This document shows, in pieces, positions 55,007 through 64,000 of a stretch of 64,000 nucleotides of DNA. A program made the position numbers and the translations under genes. Source of the DNA: Rhynchopus euleeides (Eukaryota > Euglenozoa > Diplonemea > Diplonemida > Diplonemidae); contig OY723259.1 in the NCBI GenBank assembly GCA_963210315.1, forward strand, positions 806,001-870,000, given 5' to 3'. Position 1 is the stretch's first letter; each line of letters begins with the position of its first letter. The notes under the pieces were generated by a model. It saw only the letters and a list, made by a program, of their open reading frames with translations, had not been told where the DNA came from and did no database searches.

Positions 55007-55152
55007 GGGTAGTGCAATAGAAGTAGAATGTATCACAAGAAAGAGCACCCTTCACTCGTTATGCAGGCTGTGTCTGAAATCCAGTGTTTTTTTCCGGGCT
55101 GTGTTGTGCTGTTGTGCTGTGTGGGCAATTAGGCTGTGATGGTATGCAAAAA
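55007..55152 (+). repeat. Dispersed repeat B, copy 2
   Basis: Matches 35147-35290. It lies about 240 bp past the stop codon of the first cyclase-family gene. Confidence 0.9.
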
Positions 55153-55389
55153 ATGCTCTGGTGAGGGATCGCCTCAGTTTAGACCCCCTATCATATGCTC
55201 TGGCGCTGCCCGGGACCGTTTCGCTGCCTGGCGTCGGCTGGCTAGGCCTGGTGGGCCGTGCCCCGGGTGAGGCCTGTGTGACGCGAGTGTAAAGCGGAGA
55301 AGGCTTTCGCAAGAGCACTGAAGACGAGACATGTAGGCGTGGAAACGCCTGCTTGCATGGAGGGAGGCTGAGAGAGCTGAGAGCAGTCG

Positions 55390-57147
55390 CTACACATGCA
55401 CCAGCAGGGCGTGCCTGCACCCCAGCTGTGAGATGACGTGCTGCACAGCAGCCTCGTGCTGCCCTGCATCCGACACAGCGTCTGCCACACACGCACCCTT
55501 CACGTACTTCCGCACAGCCTCGTTGTACGGCGCCCACTCGGCAGCACCATGCCCGATCTGGTACAGCCACTCGTCCTCAGGCACGTCTGTCTTGTCAGCA
55601 ACGTCAGGCACCTGCACCTCGTACACAGGCTGCTCCCCGCCGTCAGGCACAGCGTCACGCAGCTTGTCACCGCCACACGCACCCGCCTTCACCAGGTGCA
55701 CAAGGCGCGGCACCAGCAGCAGCACGTGTTCGAACTCCGCCTCCTGCTGCAGGCTGCGGTTGCACACCACCGTCAGTCCGAACGCACGTGCCGCACGTTC
55801 CATCCCACACGCCACAAGCGGGACACCACCCAGCACGCTGAAGCGCCGCATCTCGGCACACCCCACGTCCCCGTGCAGCACCCTGCCTGTCGCAAGCCCG
55901 ACACTGACACGCACGCCCTGCGGCCCACACGCCATGATACGCACCGCCTGCACAATGTCCTGTGCGGCCTGCACAGCTGACGTCGCGTGCACGGCACACG
56001 GCCTCCACGTGTTGAACGATGCAAGCACTCGGTCCCCCACGAACACGTCCACAAGCCCGCGATAACGATGTGTCACATGCAGTGCCGTCGTCAGCACCGC
56101 ATCGAACACGCTTGTGAAGTCTGTAGTGTTGCTCTCCAGCAGATCAAGCGACCCGCACACGTTCATCATAAACACGCTGGCTTTGCTTGCCTTCATCGCA
56201 CGTTGTGACGCCAATTCAGCACGGGGAGTGCCCAAGGATGTCGCCACACTCGACAAGGGTTCGCTTGACTGTTCGGTGCAACCCCCACCGTCACTTGAGC
56301 CCTGGAACGGGAGGCAGGACTTCGGGAGGTAGGGTCGGTACAGCCTGAGGTTCTCCTCCAGACGTTGCAAGGCAGCGTGCATCGCAGGTGGAAGACGCCC
56401 CTCCGCCGCCTCCAGCAGCTCCGCCACGTTGTCGACGTCGTAGCCCGCAAGCAGCTGTGCCGCCGCCTCCACAGTCTCAATGGTTCGTGCCATCGACGCC
56501 TGCTCCTTCTGCGCCTCCTCTGCAAACCCGCGTGTCGCAATGAAGTCTATGAGAAGCACCAGCGAGAGCTGAAATGCCGTGCTCATGCTACTCGTGAATG
56601 CAATTCCAGTGCACGGCAGCTGTGAACAGGAACATCTCTCAATCATGAGTTTAGCACGATGCGACATTGAGGAAGTGCCTGGCATGTCCAGAAGCCCGAA
56701 TCGGAAATGCAAATCAAACTGGATCAGCACAATACAAAGAACGCTTCCCCCCATGAGGCAGGTGGCAAACCGCCTGCCGAGTCGCAACACGAGTGACAGG
56801 TCCAGCACCAAAACGAACAGAGACCACAGAGGCGCCGCTCCATTCGCCCGATCGCGGACGTGAAGGAGCGAGAGTGCGACAGTCCAGAGCACGACGTACA
56901 CCTTGACCATGCGTTTCGTGATGGAGAGACGGCACAGGCACTGCATGATGATGACAGGCATGGTGGTGAGCAGGATGACGTTGATGGCAATCTCGAGCCC
57001 CGTCCGAACGCTGGCGGGTGCGGCCAAGAGTGAGAATATCGACACAGCCGTCACAGTCACAGCGACGATGAAGAGCAGCTGTCTGTCTCTGCGGTCCTTC
57101 CCCTTCAGCAATCCGTCCATAGACACGAGGTCTTCGAACCACTTCAT
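55390..57147 (-). CDS. Six-span membrane protein with a degenerate cyclase-like domain (paralogue 1)
   Basis: 585 aa from the ATG at 57147 (MKWFEDLVSMDG), chosen because this start is shared by three paralogues. Six hydrophobic spans lie in about residues 20-215. A helical linker follows (ETVEAAAQLLAGYDVDNVAELLEAAEG ending YRPYLP in pieces), as found before class III cyclase domains. The catalytic domain seen in paralogue 3 is absent; the linker passes through a short Ser/Gly-rich bridge straight into a cyclase-like fold. That fold keeps VSVGLATGRVLHGDVG and RFSVLGG, but lacks the metal-binding FTDI Asp and the Asn/Arg of the active site, so it is probably inactive by itself. It may regulate or pair with an active cyclase. 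Confidence 0.8.
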   Translation of the reverse strand: MKWFEDLVSMDGLLKGKDRRDRQLLFIVAVTVTAVSIFSLLAAPASVRTGLEIAINVILLTTMPVIIMQCLCRLSITKRMVKVYVVLWTVALSLLHVRDRANGAAPLWSLFVLVLDLSLVLRLGRRFATCLMGGSVLCIVLIQFDLHFRFGLLDMPGTSSMSHRAKLMIERCSCSQLPCTGIAFTSSMSTAFQLSLVLLIDFIATRGFAEEAQKEQASMARTIETVEAAAQLLAGYDVDNVAELLEAAEGRLPPAMHAALQRLEENLRLYRPYLPKSCLPFQGSSDGGGCTEQSSEPLSSVATSLGTPRAELASQRAMKASKASVFMMNVCGSLDLLESNTTDFTSVFDAVLTTALHVTHRYRGLVDVFVGDRVLASFNTWRPCAVHATSAVQAAQDIVQAVRIMACGPQGVRVSVGLATGRVLHGDVGCAEMRRFSVLGGVPLVACGMERAARAFGLTVVCNRSLQQEAEFEHVLLLVPRLVHLVKAGACGGDKLRDAVPDGGEQPVYEVQVPDVADKTDVPEDEWLYQIGHGAAEWAPYNEAVRKYVKGACVADAVSDAGQHEAAVQHVISQLGCRHALLVHV

Positions 57148-57615
57148 TGTGCGAAGGTGCCGCAGGGCTGTGTAAGATCTGACTGCTGTGCTCTGACTGC
57201 AGGCGGAGGCTTGCTGTGCAGTTCTGTCGGTGGGTGCGGGATGCAGTGGGACGCAGTCGCCATCACACAGCAAACAGATGGTCATGAACCATCCGCTCAT
57301 CAGCTCTTCCGCTCACCCAGACGGGTCTTCACTCCATGGCTGGAGGCCTCGGGAGGACAACATTCCTGCAGAGGTGAGCATCCTCACCTATGCGCCGGTC
57401 GGAAGAGGGGAGGACACGGAAGTGAAATGCGTCCGGATGTGCCTCCGAGTGCCGAGGTGGGACAGAAGTGTCAACTTTGCTGCAAAGAGGTCTGTTTGTG
57501 AGGGGCAGACACGCAGCACCCGTGAAGCAATGCCGTGAACAGGTTTCGCAAGAGAAATGCAGGCGTGGAAACGCCTGCTTGCATGGAGGGAGGCTGAGAG
57601 AGCTGAGAGCAGTGG
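57148..57615. other. Intergenic between cyclase paralogues 1 and 2
   Basis: About 470 bp. The paralogue 2 end is duplicated sequence (57550-57615 matches 55325-55389). Just upstream of the ATG of paralogue 1, the stretch TACACAGCCCTGCGGCACCT is conserved in front of all three starts and may belong to the 5' UTR. Confidence 0.5.
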
Positions 57616-59367
57616 CTACACATGCACCAGCAGGGCGTGCCTGCACCCCAGCTGTGCGATGACGTGCTGCACAGCAGCCTCGTGCTGCCCTGCATCCGAC
57701 ACAGCGTCTGCCACACACGCACCCTTCACGTACTTCCGCACAGCCTCGTTGTACGGCGCCCACTCGGCAGCACCATGCCCGATCTGGTACAGCCACTCGT
57801 CCTCAGGCACGTCTGTCTTGTCAGCAACGTCAGGCACCTGCACCTCGTACACAGGCTGCTCCCCGCCGTCAGGCACAGCGTCACGCAGCTTGTCACCGCC
57901 ACACGCACCCGCCTTCACCAGGTGCACAAGGCGCGGCACCAGCAGCAGCACGTGTTCGAACTCCGCCTCCTGCTGCAGGCTGCGGTTGCACACCACCGTC
58001 AGTCCGAACGCACGTGCCGCACGTTCCATCCCACACGCCACAAGCGGGACACCACCCAGCACGCTGAAGCGCCGCATCTCGGCACACCCCACGTCCCCGT
58101 GCAGCACCCTGCCTGTCGCAAGCCCGACACTGACACGCACGCCCTGCGGCCCACACGCCATGATACGCACCGCCTGCACAATGTCCTGTGCGGCCTGCAC
58201 AGCTGACGTCGCGTGCACGGCACACGGCCTCCACGTGTTGAACGATGCAAGCACCCGATCCCCCACGAACACGTCCACAAGCCCGCGACGACTGTGTGTC
58301 ACATGCAGTGCTGTCGTCAGCACCGCATCGAACACGTTTGTGAAGTCTGTAGTGTTGCTCTCCAGCAGACCAAGCGACCCGCACATGTTCATCACAAACA
58401 CACTGGCTTTGATGGGCCTCAGCACACGCCGAGAGACAATACGGGGGCTGCTCAAGGGTGTCGTTGCAGTCGACAAGGATTCGCTTGACTGTTCGGTGCA
58501 ACCCCCACCGTCACTTGAGCCCTGGAACGGGAGGCAGGACTTCGGGAGGTAGGGTCGGTACAGCCTGAGGTTCTCCTCCAGACGTTGCAAGGCAGCGTGC
58601 ATCGCAGGCGGAAGACGCCCCTCCGCCGCCTCCAGCAGCTCCGCCACGTTGTCGACGTCGTAGCCCGCAAGCAGCTGTGCCGCCGCCTCCACAGTCTCAA
58701 TGGTCCGTGCCATCGCTGCTTGCTCCTTCTCCGCCTCCTCTGCAAACCCGCGTGTCGCGATGAAGTCGATGAGAAGCACGATCGATAGCTGAAATGCCGT
58801 GCTCATGCTACTGGACAAAGTATCTCCATAGCACGGTGGGTGTGAGCAGGAACATCTCTCAGCCTGCATCTCAGCGCGATGCGACATTGAGGAAGTGCCT
58901 GGCATGTCCAGAAGCCCGAATCGGAAATGCAAATCCAACTGGATCAGCAGAATCCACAGAACGCTGCCCGCCATGAGGCAGGTGGCAAACCGTCTGCCGA
59001 GTCGCAACACGAGTGACAGGTCCAGCACCAAGACGAACAGTGACCACAGAGGGGACACACTATTCGCGCCATCGTCTACGTGAAGGAGCGAGACAGCGAC
59101 AGTCCAGAGCACGACGTACACCTTGGCTGTGGTCTTCGTGATGGAGAGACGGCACAGGCACTGTATGATGATGGCAGACATGGTGGTGAGCAGGATGACG
59201 TGGACAGTAATTTCGAGCCCAGTCCAAGTGCTGGCGGGTATGGTCACGAGTGCAAAGACCGACACAGCCGTCACAGTCACAGCGACGATGAAGAGCAGCT
59301 GTCTGTCTCTGCGGTCCTTCCCCTTCAGAGATCCGTCCATAGACACGAGGTCTTCGAACCACTTCAT
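57616..59367 (-). CDS. Six-span membrane protein with a degenerate cyclase-like domain (paralogue 2)
   Basis: 583 aa from the ATG at 59367 (MKWFEDLVSMDGSLKGK). Same layout as paralogue 1: six spans, signalling helix and C-terminal cyclase-like domain without catalytic metal ligands. The C-terminal 230 codons and the first 60 bp of 3' flank are almost identical to paralogue 1, while the membrane part and the bridge (residues around 340) differ. That points to recent duplication or gene conversion of the 3' half. Intergenic spacing to paralogue 1 is only about 470 bp. Confidence 0.8.
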   Translation of the reverse strand: MKWFEDLVSMDGSLKGKDRRDRQLLFIVAVTVTAVSVFALVTIPASTWTGLEITVHVILLTTMSAIIIQCLCRLSITKTTAKVYVVLWTVAVSLLHVDDGANSVSPLWSLFVLVLDLSLVLRLGRRFATCLMAGSVLWILLIQLDLHFRFGLLDMPGTSSMSHRAEMQAERCSCSHPPCYGDTLSSSMSTAFQLSIVLLIDFIATRGFAEEAEKEQAAMARTIETVEAAAQLLAGYDVDNVAELLEAAEGRLPPAMHAALQRLEENLRLYRPYLPKSCLPFQGSSDGGGCTEQSSESLSTATTPLSSPRIVSRRVLRPIKASVFVMNMCGSLGLLESNTTDFTNVFDAVLTTALHVTHSRRGLVDVFVGDRVLASFNTWRPCAVHATSAVQAAQDIVQAVRIMACGPQGVRVSVGLATGRVLHGDVGCAEMRRFSVLGGVPLVACGMERAARAFGLTVVCNRSLQQEAEFEHVLLLVPRLVHLVKAGACGGDKLRDAVPDGGEQPVYEVQVPDVADKTDVPEDEWLYQIGHGAAEWAPYNEAVRKYVKGACVADAVSDAGQHEAAVQHVIAQLGCRHALLVHV

Positions 59368-60548
59368 TGTGCGAAGGTGCCGCAGGGCTGTGTAAGATCG
59401 GACTGCAGGCCGACGTCTGCCATGCTGAATGTGGTGACGGGGAGGCGCCAGTGCAGTACAGGTGGGAGGGGGTGGGGGTGATTGGTGTGATGCGGCAGCA
59501 ACACAGCAGCACACCAAGCAGAGGCAATGGGGGAGGTGGGGTCAGGGCGTCGTCCTGCAGAACGCTCCAGTTGGCGGGAAGGCCAGCAGACCTGCACAAC
59601 CAACTTCACTTGAGAAACGAGGCTTGTCGAAGGCGACATACGCCACGTTGTGAAGACCCGTGCTCGGCAGAGCGGGGCTGGTGTGGAAGGCTACCCTGCG
59701 TGGCAGCGGTGGCGCCACACGCGGAAGGTCAATGACAGATTGTGGACAGGGCACCAGGTGACCTCAGCGCATGCCGCCATATTTTTTCTCGGGCCCCCGG
59801 AGAGGCAATCCACGAGGCTAAACCCCTATGGAGAAAAGACTATTATTTTTTTATTTCTTTTTTCAAAAACGTACCATTTTTTGGTACGTTTTGGTACGTT
59901 TTTTCCGCGTTTTCGATACGTACTAGACATGTATGAAAAGTGGGTAAAATATTTGGCCACCAGATTACTTTTGAGTAAACTTTTTCGGCATCCTGGACCC
60001 CTCAATAGTCAATAGTATTTAGCCGGATGGCTGCAATTGGGTGTGACCTTTTTGGAATTCTCTCAAGGCCATTGGCCACTGGCGTCTTTGCCTGCACGGC
60101 AGAATGGGGGCTTCGGGGGTTTGCAGATTTGCAGGTTGCGGGCATCAGCACTGTCAGTGGTGTTGTTATTGTCCCCGCCAGGCGCAGAGAGCGTCGTCGT
60201 ACTGCACATGGTGGTCTCCCGCACGTCAGTCTACACCTTTCTGGGTGGTAGTTCGGGGGTGGGTACCCCCGCGGCAGTCAGACCCCCGCTCCAGGGGAGG
60301 GAGTCCACCGCCCACTCCCCCCAAAATCCCCCCTCCGGGGGGGGGAGCAAGAAGAGACTTATTTGGGAGAGGATTATTTGGGGGCCCCATTATACCCGAC
60401 GTTGCTTCTGCGCCAAAGACCGGCAAAACAAAAGCAATATCACAGCTTGGCGGAGAGGTTGCCCACGTTGCAGCTTGCGCTTCCTACCATTGCGACACGG
60501 ACAGGCGACCTGTTGCATTCAATGAGAGTATCCGAAGGAGATCAGCCG
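59368..60548. other. Intergenic between cyclase paralogues 2 and 3
   Basis: About 1.2 kb without a gene. AT-richer near 59830-60020, with three repeats of GGTACGTTTT or its complement at 59868-59902. Repeat C copy 2 is at 60408-60518. Confidence 0.5.
60408..60518 (+). repeat. Dispersed repeat C, copy 2
   Basis: Diverged copy of 41005-41120, same orientation, ending a few tens of bases past the stop codon of paralogue 3. Both copies lie just beyond the 3' end of a minus-strand gene. Confidence 0.6.
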
Positions 60549-62673
60549 TCAGTCCAGCTGCGCCTTCGACGCCTTGTCGTGGTACTCGTTGCCACGCGCC
60601 TCGTCCAGCAGCTCATAGAGGGCCGGGAGGGTGCCCCACGAGGCAGGCTTCTGCAGCACCAGGGTGGTCGGCTGGAGGACAGCCTGCAGGGCACCGACCA
60701 GCACGGCACCCTCACCGGGGGTGTACAGGAAGCGGCGCCCCGCATCGCCTGCCGTGTGCCACACCTGCAGGCACGCCGCCACACCAGGCCCGGCAACAGT
60801 CACGAAGCGCTGGCTGCGTGTCCCCACGTCCCCGTGGTACACCGTCCCGCTCGCCAGACCTGCCGTCAGCTGCTCGCACAGCGGCACACGCAGCGCACGC
60901 CGCACAAACCGAACAGCGTTCTCCGCGTGCACAGGCACAGGCCGCACGAGGTTCCACCCCGTGAACAGGCGCTCCCCAAGCAGTGACACAAGCGCACCAC
61001 GGCTCTGATGCAGCAGTGGCATCACTGCCTCCAGACAGTCGCTGATGTGGTGTGTGCTGCTGCTCTCCGTAACAGTGGTCAGGGACAGCGCACCGACAGT
61101 GGCGTGAATCTCACTCACAGGGTAAGAAGAGGACTTCGAACCCCGACTTGAAGCGGATGGGGTATCAGGAGGCACTACTTCAGCCAGCGGCTGGTGCTGC
61201 CTGTCTGCAAGGGCGGCAGGCCACACGTGCCTCACAGGCAGTGCCCCGCTCACACCCCTCAGCTCTGCTGCCATCTCGTCGCTCGCCACAGCAGGCGCAC
61301 ACGCACCGCGGACCTGCGACCACACCGCACTCGGCACAGCCACCGCACCAGGCACACAGGTGTTCTCCAGACGCGACGCCACGTTCACCGTGTGCCCGAA
61401 GTAGTCCACACGCCCCGTCAGTGCGTTCGTCTCCGCTATCACAGGGCCGTGGTTCACACCGACACGCACCGTGAGTCCGCCCCACAGTCCTGTCCGCCTG
61501 CAGATCGGGACCTCCAGCAGTGCGGCAGGCCACTCCGCAGCAAGCAGTGCCTCCTGCACCGCCAGCCCGAAGCACACACCCGCACACGGCCCCTCGAACG
61601 CAACCATGAAGGCGTCCCCGATCGTCTTCACCTCGTACCCGCAGAACCGGGAAACTGCTTCACGCATCACCGCGTTGTGTGCCCGGATCGCCTTCTGCAT
61701 CGCCTCGGGTGCCGCCTCCCACACAGACGTCGACGCACGGATGTCTGTGAACACAAGTGTTGCCTCCCCGCTCTCTGACCCGGGTGCGGCAACAGGTGCA
61801 ACAGAGCGACGCCCATCGTCGTCAATCGACACACGTTCGAACAGCGCTGCAGGGAGGTAGGGTCGGTACAGCCTGAGGTTCTCCTCCAGACGTTGCAAGG
61901 CAGCGTGCATCGCAGGTGGAAGACGCCCCTCCGCCGCCTCCAGCAGCTCCGCCACGTTGTCGACGTCGTAGCCCGCAAGCAGCTGTGCCGCCGCCTCCAC
62001 AGTCTCAATGGTCCGTGCCATCGACGCCTGCTCCTTCTCCGCCTCCTCTGCAAACCCGCGTGTCGCCATGAAGTCGATGAGAAGCACCAGCGATACCTGA
62101 AACGCCTTGCTCAGGCTGGTTGCGAATGTCCCTTTGAAGCACGGTGGGTGTGAGCAGGAACATCTCTCAATCATGAGTTCAGCGCGATGCGACATTGAGG
62201 AAGTGCCTGGCATGTCCACAAGCCCGAATCGGAAATGCAAATCCAACTGGATCAGCACAATACACAGTATGATGCCCGCCATGAGGCAGGTGGCAAACCG
62301 CCTGCCGAGTCGCAACACGAGTGACAGGTCCAGCACCAAGACGAACAGTGACCATTTCGGCGGCATGCTAATCGCCTCGTCATGGACCTGTAGGAGCGAG
62401 AGTGCGACAGTCCAGAGCACGACGTACACCTTGACCATGCGCTTCGTGATGAAGAGACGGCACAGGCACTGCAGGATGATGCAGGACACGGTGGTGAGCA
62501 GGATGGTGTGGACGGCGACCAGGAGACCAGTCCAATAGATGGAGGGTAAAGTGGCGAGTGTGAAGACCGACACAGCCGTCAGTCACGGCACAGATGAAGA
62601 GCAGCTGTCTGTCTCTGCGGTCCTTCCCCTTCAGCGATCCGTCCATAGACACGAGGTCTTGGAACCACTTCAT
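60549..62673 (-). CDS. Six-span receptor-type adenylate cyclase with a second degenerate domain, frameshifted (paralogue 3)
   Basis: Starts at the ATG at 62673 (MKWFQDLVSMDG). A net loss of two bases at about 62575-62585 relative to the paralogues breaks the frame after residue 30; the rest is open to 60549. Six membrane spans and the YRPYLP linker precede a full class III cyclase domain (about 61270-61780). LVFTDIRAST and KTIGDAF carry the two metal-binding Asp residues. The Lys of EVKTIGD and the Asp of RVDYFGHTVN fit adenine recognition, and NVASRLE supplies the transition-state Asn and Arg. The product would be cAMP at a membrane. A second, degenerate cyclase-like domain follows (GLASGTVYHGDVG, about 60700-60960). 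The EVKTIGD style resembles kinetoplastid receptor cyclases, but those have a single span. The broken start suggests a pseudogene, a sequencing error, or use of a downstream ATG at 62573. Confidence 0.82.
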
Positions 62674-63189
62674 TGTGCGAAGGTGCCGCAGGGCTGTGTA
62701 AGCTGTGCCTGCAGATAGATCGTGTGCCCTGCGGTGCCGAACTCTGAAAGGCCATTTGAGGGGGGGGACATTCGTCGCTGTCGCAGCCTGACAAGTGCAT
62801 CAGTCAGCCTCTTATTCCCGTGACGGAGAGGTGCCAGTGCAGCGCAGCGAGTGCCGTGGGTGGCGGTGGGCACACCACCCCCTGAAGGTGACAGCTCCGG
62901 GCACGACCTGGAAGGCTCTCACATGTGGCTCTCTGACTTCGGTGCAGAGAAACGCGACAAAACTGGAATGAGTGACAGGAGCAGGCACATGAACACGCAG
63001 GAGGATGAATCGTGCTCGGAGGCAATCGTCATGGCAGGGAAGCACAGAAGCTGAACGGTGTACGTATCTGAAGCAAGTGTGTAAACACTGCTCGACGTGC
63101 CTGAGACGCCGGCGTTTGGAGCGGCTCGTGGAGCAGAGGGCAGCGTATGACGGTGCTGCAGGTCGACAGCGACAAGATGGGCATGAGGG
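62674..63189. other. Intergenic between cyclase paralogues 3 and 4
   Basis: About 500 bp, no gene supported. Confidence 0.5.
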
Positions 63190-64000
63190 TCAGAGGATGC
63201 GGTGCTTGGGTGCACGGTCATGATCAGTGGCGTGGCCCAGTTCGTACAGCGTGGCGGAGGAGGCGTCCCACGAGGCAGGCTTCTGCAGCACCACGGTGGT
63301 CGGCTGGAGGACAGCCTGCAGGGCACCGACCAGCACGGCACCCTCACCGGGGGTGTACAGGAAGCGGCGCCCCGCATCGCCTGCCGTGTGCCACACCTGC
63401 AGGCACGCCGCCACACCAGGCCCGGCAACAGTCACGAAGCGCTGGCTGCGTGTCCCCACGTCCCCGTGGTACACCGTCCCGCTCGCCAGACCTGCCGTCA
63501 GCTGCTCGCACAGCGGCACACGCAGCGCACGCCGCACAAACCGAACAGCGTTCTCCGCGTGCACAGGCACAGGCTGCACGAGGTTCCACCCCGTGAACAG
63601 GCGCTCCCCAAGCAGTGACACAAGCGTACCACGGCTCTGATGCAGCAGTGGCATCACTGCCTCCAGGCAGTCGCTGATGTGGTGTGTGCCGCTGCTGTTC
63701 ACTATCGTGGTTAGGGACAGCGCACCGACAGTGGCGTGCTCTTCCGTGGTGGTGGCTGCAGGGTTGTCGGAGCGCCGACGAGAGGATTTCGAAGTCCAAC
63801 TTGCAGCGGATGGGGTATCAGGAGGCACTACTTCAGCCAGCGGTTGGTGCTGCCTGTCTGCAAGGGCAGCAGGCCACACGTGCCTCACAGGCAGTGCCCC
63901 GCTCACACCCTTCAGCTCTGCTGCCATCTCGTCACTCGCCACAGCAGGCGCACACGCACCGCTGACCTGCGACCACACCGCACTCGGCACAGCCACCGCA
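63190..64000 (-). CDS. Cyclase-family gene, C-terminal part only (paralogue 4, cut by window edge)
   Basis: The open frame continues through position 64000. The visible part aligns with paralogue 3 from AVPSAVWSQV onward: the end of the catalytic cyclase domain, a variable linker with SSRRRSDN, and the degenerate second domain (GLASGTVYHGDVG). The second domain is almost identical to that of paralogue 3 over about 400 bp, whereas the linker and last 20 residues differ. The N-terminus and the active-site residues lie outside the window. Confidence 0.8.
   Translation of the reverse strand, partial: AVAVPSAVWSQVSGACAPAVASDEMAAELKGVSGALPVRHVWPAALADRQHQPLAEVVPPDTPSAASWTSKSSRRRSDNPAATTTEEHATVGALSLTTIVNSSGTHHISDCLEAVMPLLHQSRGTLVSLLGERLFTGWNLVQPVPVHAENAVRFVRRALRVPLCEQLTAGLASGTVYHGDVGTRSQRFVTVAGPGVAACLQVWHTAGDAGRRFLYTPGEGAVLVGALQAVLQPTTVVLQKPASWDASSATLYELGHATDHDRAPKHRIL

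Larger units (their letters stand above)
53857..55389. other. Intergenic upstream of the IP3 receptor
   Basis: Contains repeats A and B (listed) and simple sequence. No gene is supported. The minus-strand stretch just before the receptor ATG is rich in CCACC and pyrimidines and ends in CTGCAG, a plausible splice acceptor. Confidence 0.55.

Noticed and set aside
1..64000. CRISPR arrays, bacterial operons, ribosome binding sites and phage genes
   Set aside because: Spliced genes, LINEs and microsatellites show eukaryotic nuclear DNA. The only regular repeats are the SINE-like array and the WD40 minisatellite.

Overview
This is a 64 kb piece of a GC-rich nuclear genome from a protist-like eukaryote. 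Coding regions are split by GT-AG introns. Non-coding stretches are rich in homopolymers, (AC)n microsatellites and dispersed repeats. The proteins (IP3 receptor, class III cyclases with many membrane spans, a NACHT-WD40 receptor, tyrosinase, LINE reverse transcriptase) are eukaryotic. From about 16 kb to the right edge every recognisable gene lies on the minus strand, and the cyclase genes form a tandem family. Such strand-uniform runs are typical of Euglenozoa, so a free-living euglenozoan such as a diplonemid is plausible. No spliced leader or rRNA is present to prove it.

Layout. 1-3379: repeat-rich sequence with no convincing gene. 3380-9292: two related, 5'-truncated non-LTR retrotransposons placed head to head. 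One carries the end of an AP endonuclease, an RT and a Cys-rich tail on the minus strand. The other carries an RNase H and the same kind of Cys-rich tail on the plus strand. 9293-15962: an array of 11 tandem units in a long form (about 800 bp) and a short form (366-382 bp). Each unit folds into several hairpins, has a hammerhead-ribozyme-like core, and ends in a 3' hairpin plus (AC)n tail resembling that of the neighbouring RNase H element. 16350-20530: a six-exon gene for a very hydrophobic protein of about 1,131 aa. 22273-27200: a secreted tyrosinase, a secreted Cys-containing protein and a small four-span membrane protein. 28383-33624: a large receptor-like gene with ankyrin-like, ADP-ribosyltransferase, NACHT, pentapeptide-like and 15 WD40 units, with one apparent frameshift. 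33625-41217: intergenic sequence with a SINE-tail relic, dispersed repeats and a MITE-like foldback element. 41218-53856: a three-exon IP3 receptor of about 4,106 aa. 55390-64000: four six-span cyclase-family genes. Two have only a degenerate cyclase-like domain, one keeps an intact adenylate cyclase domain but is frameshifted near its start, and one is cut by the window edge.

Together the genes suggest a signalling-rich region: cAMP synthesis, intracellular Ca2+ release and an NLR-like sensor. The two most unusual items are the ribozyme-like LINE/SINE pair at 9-16 kb and the ART-NACHT-WD40 gene, whose near-identical WD repeats recall fungal allorecognition genes.
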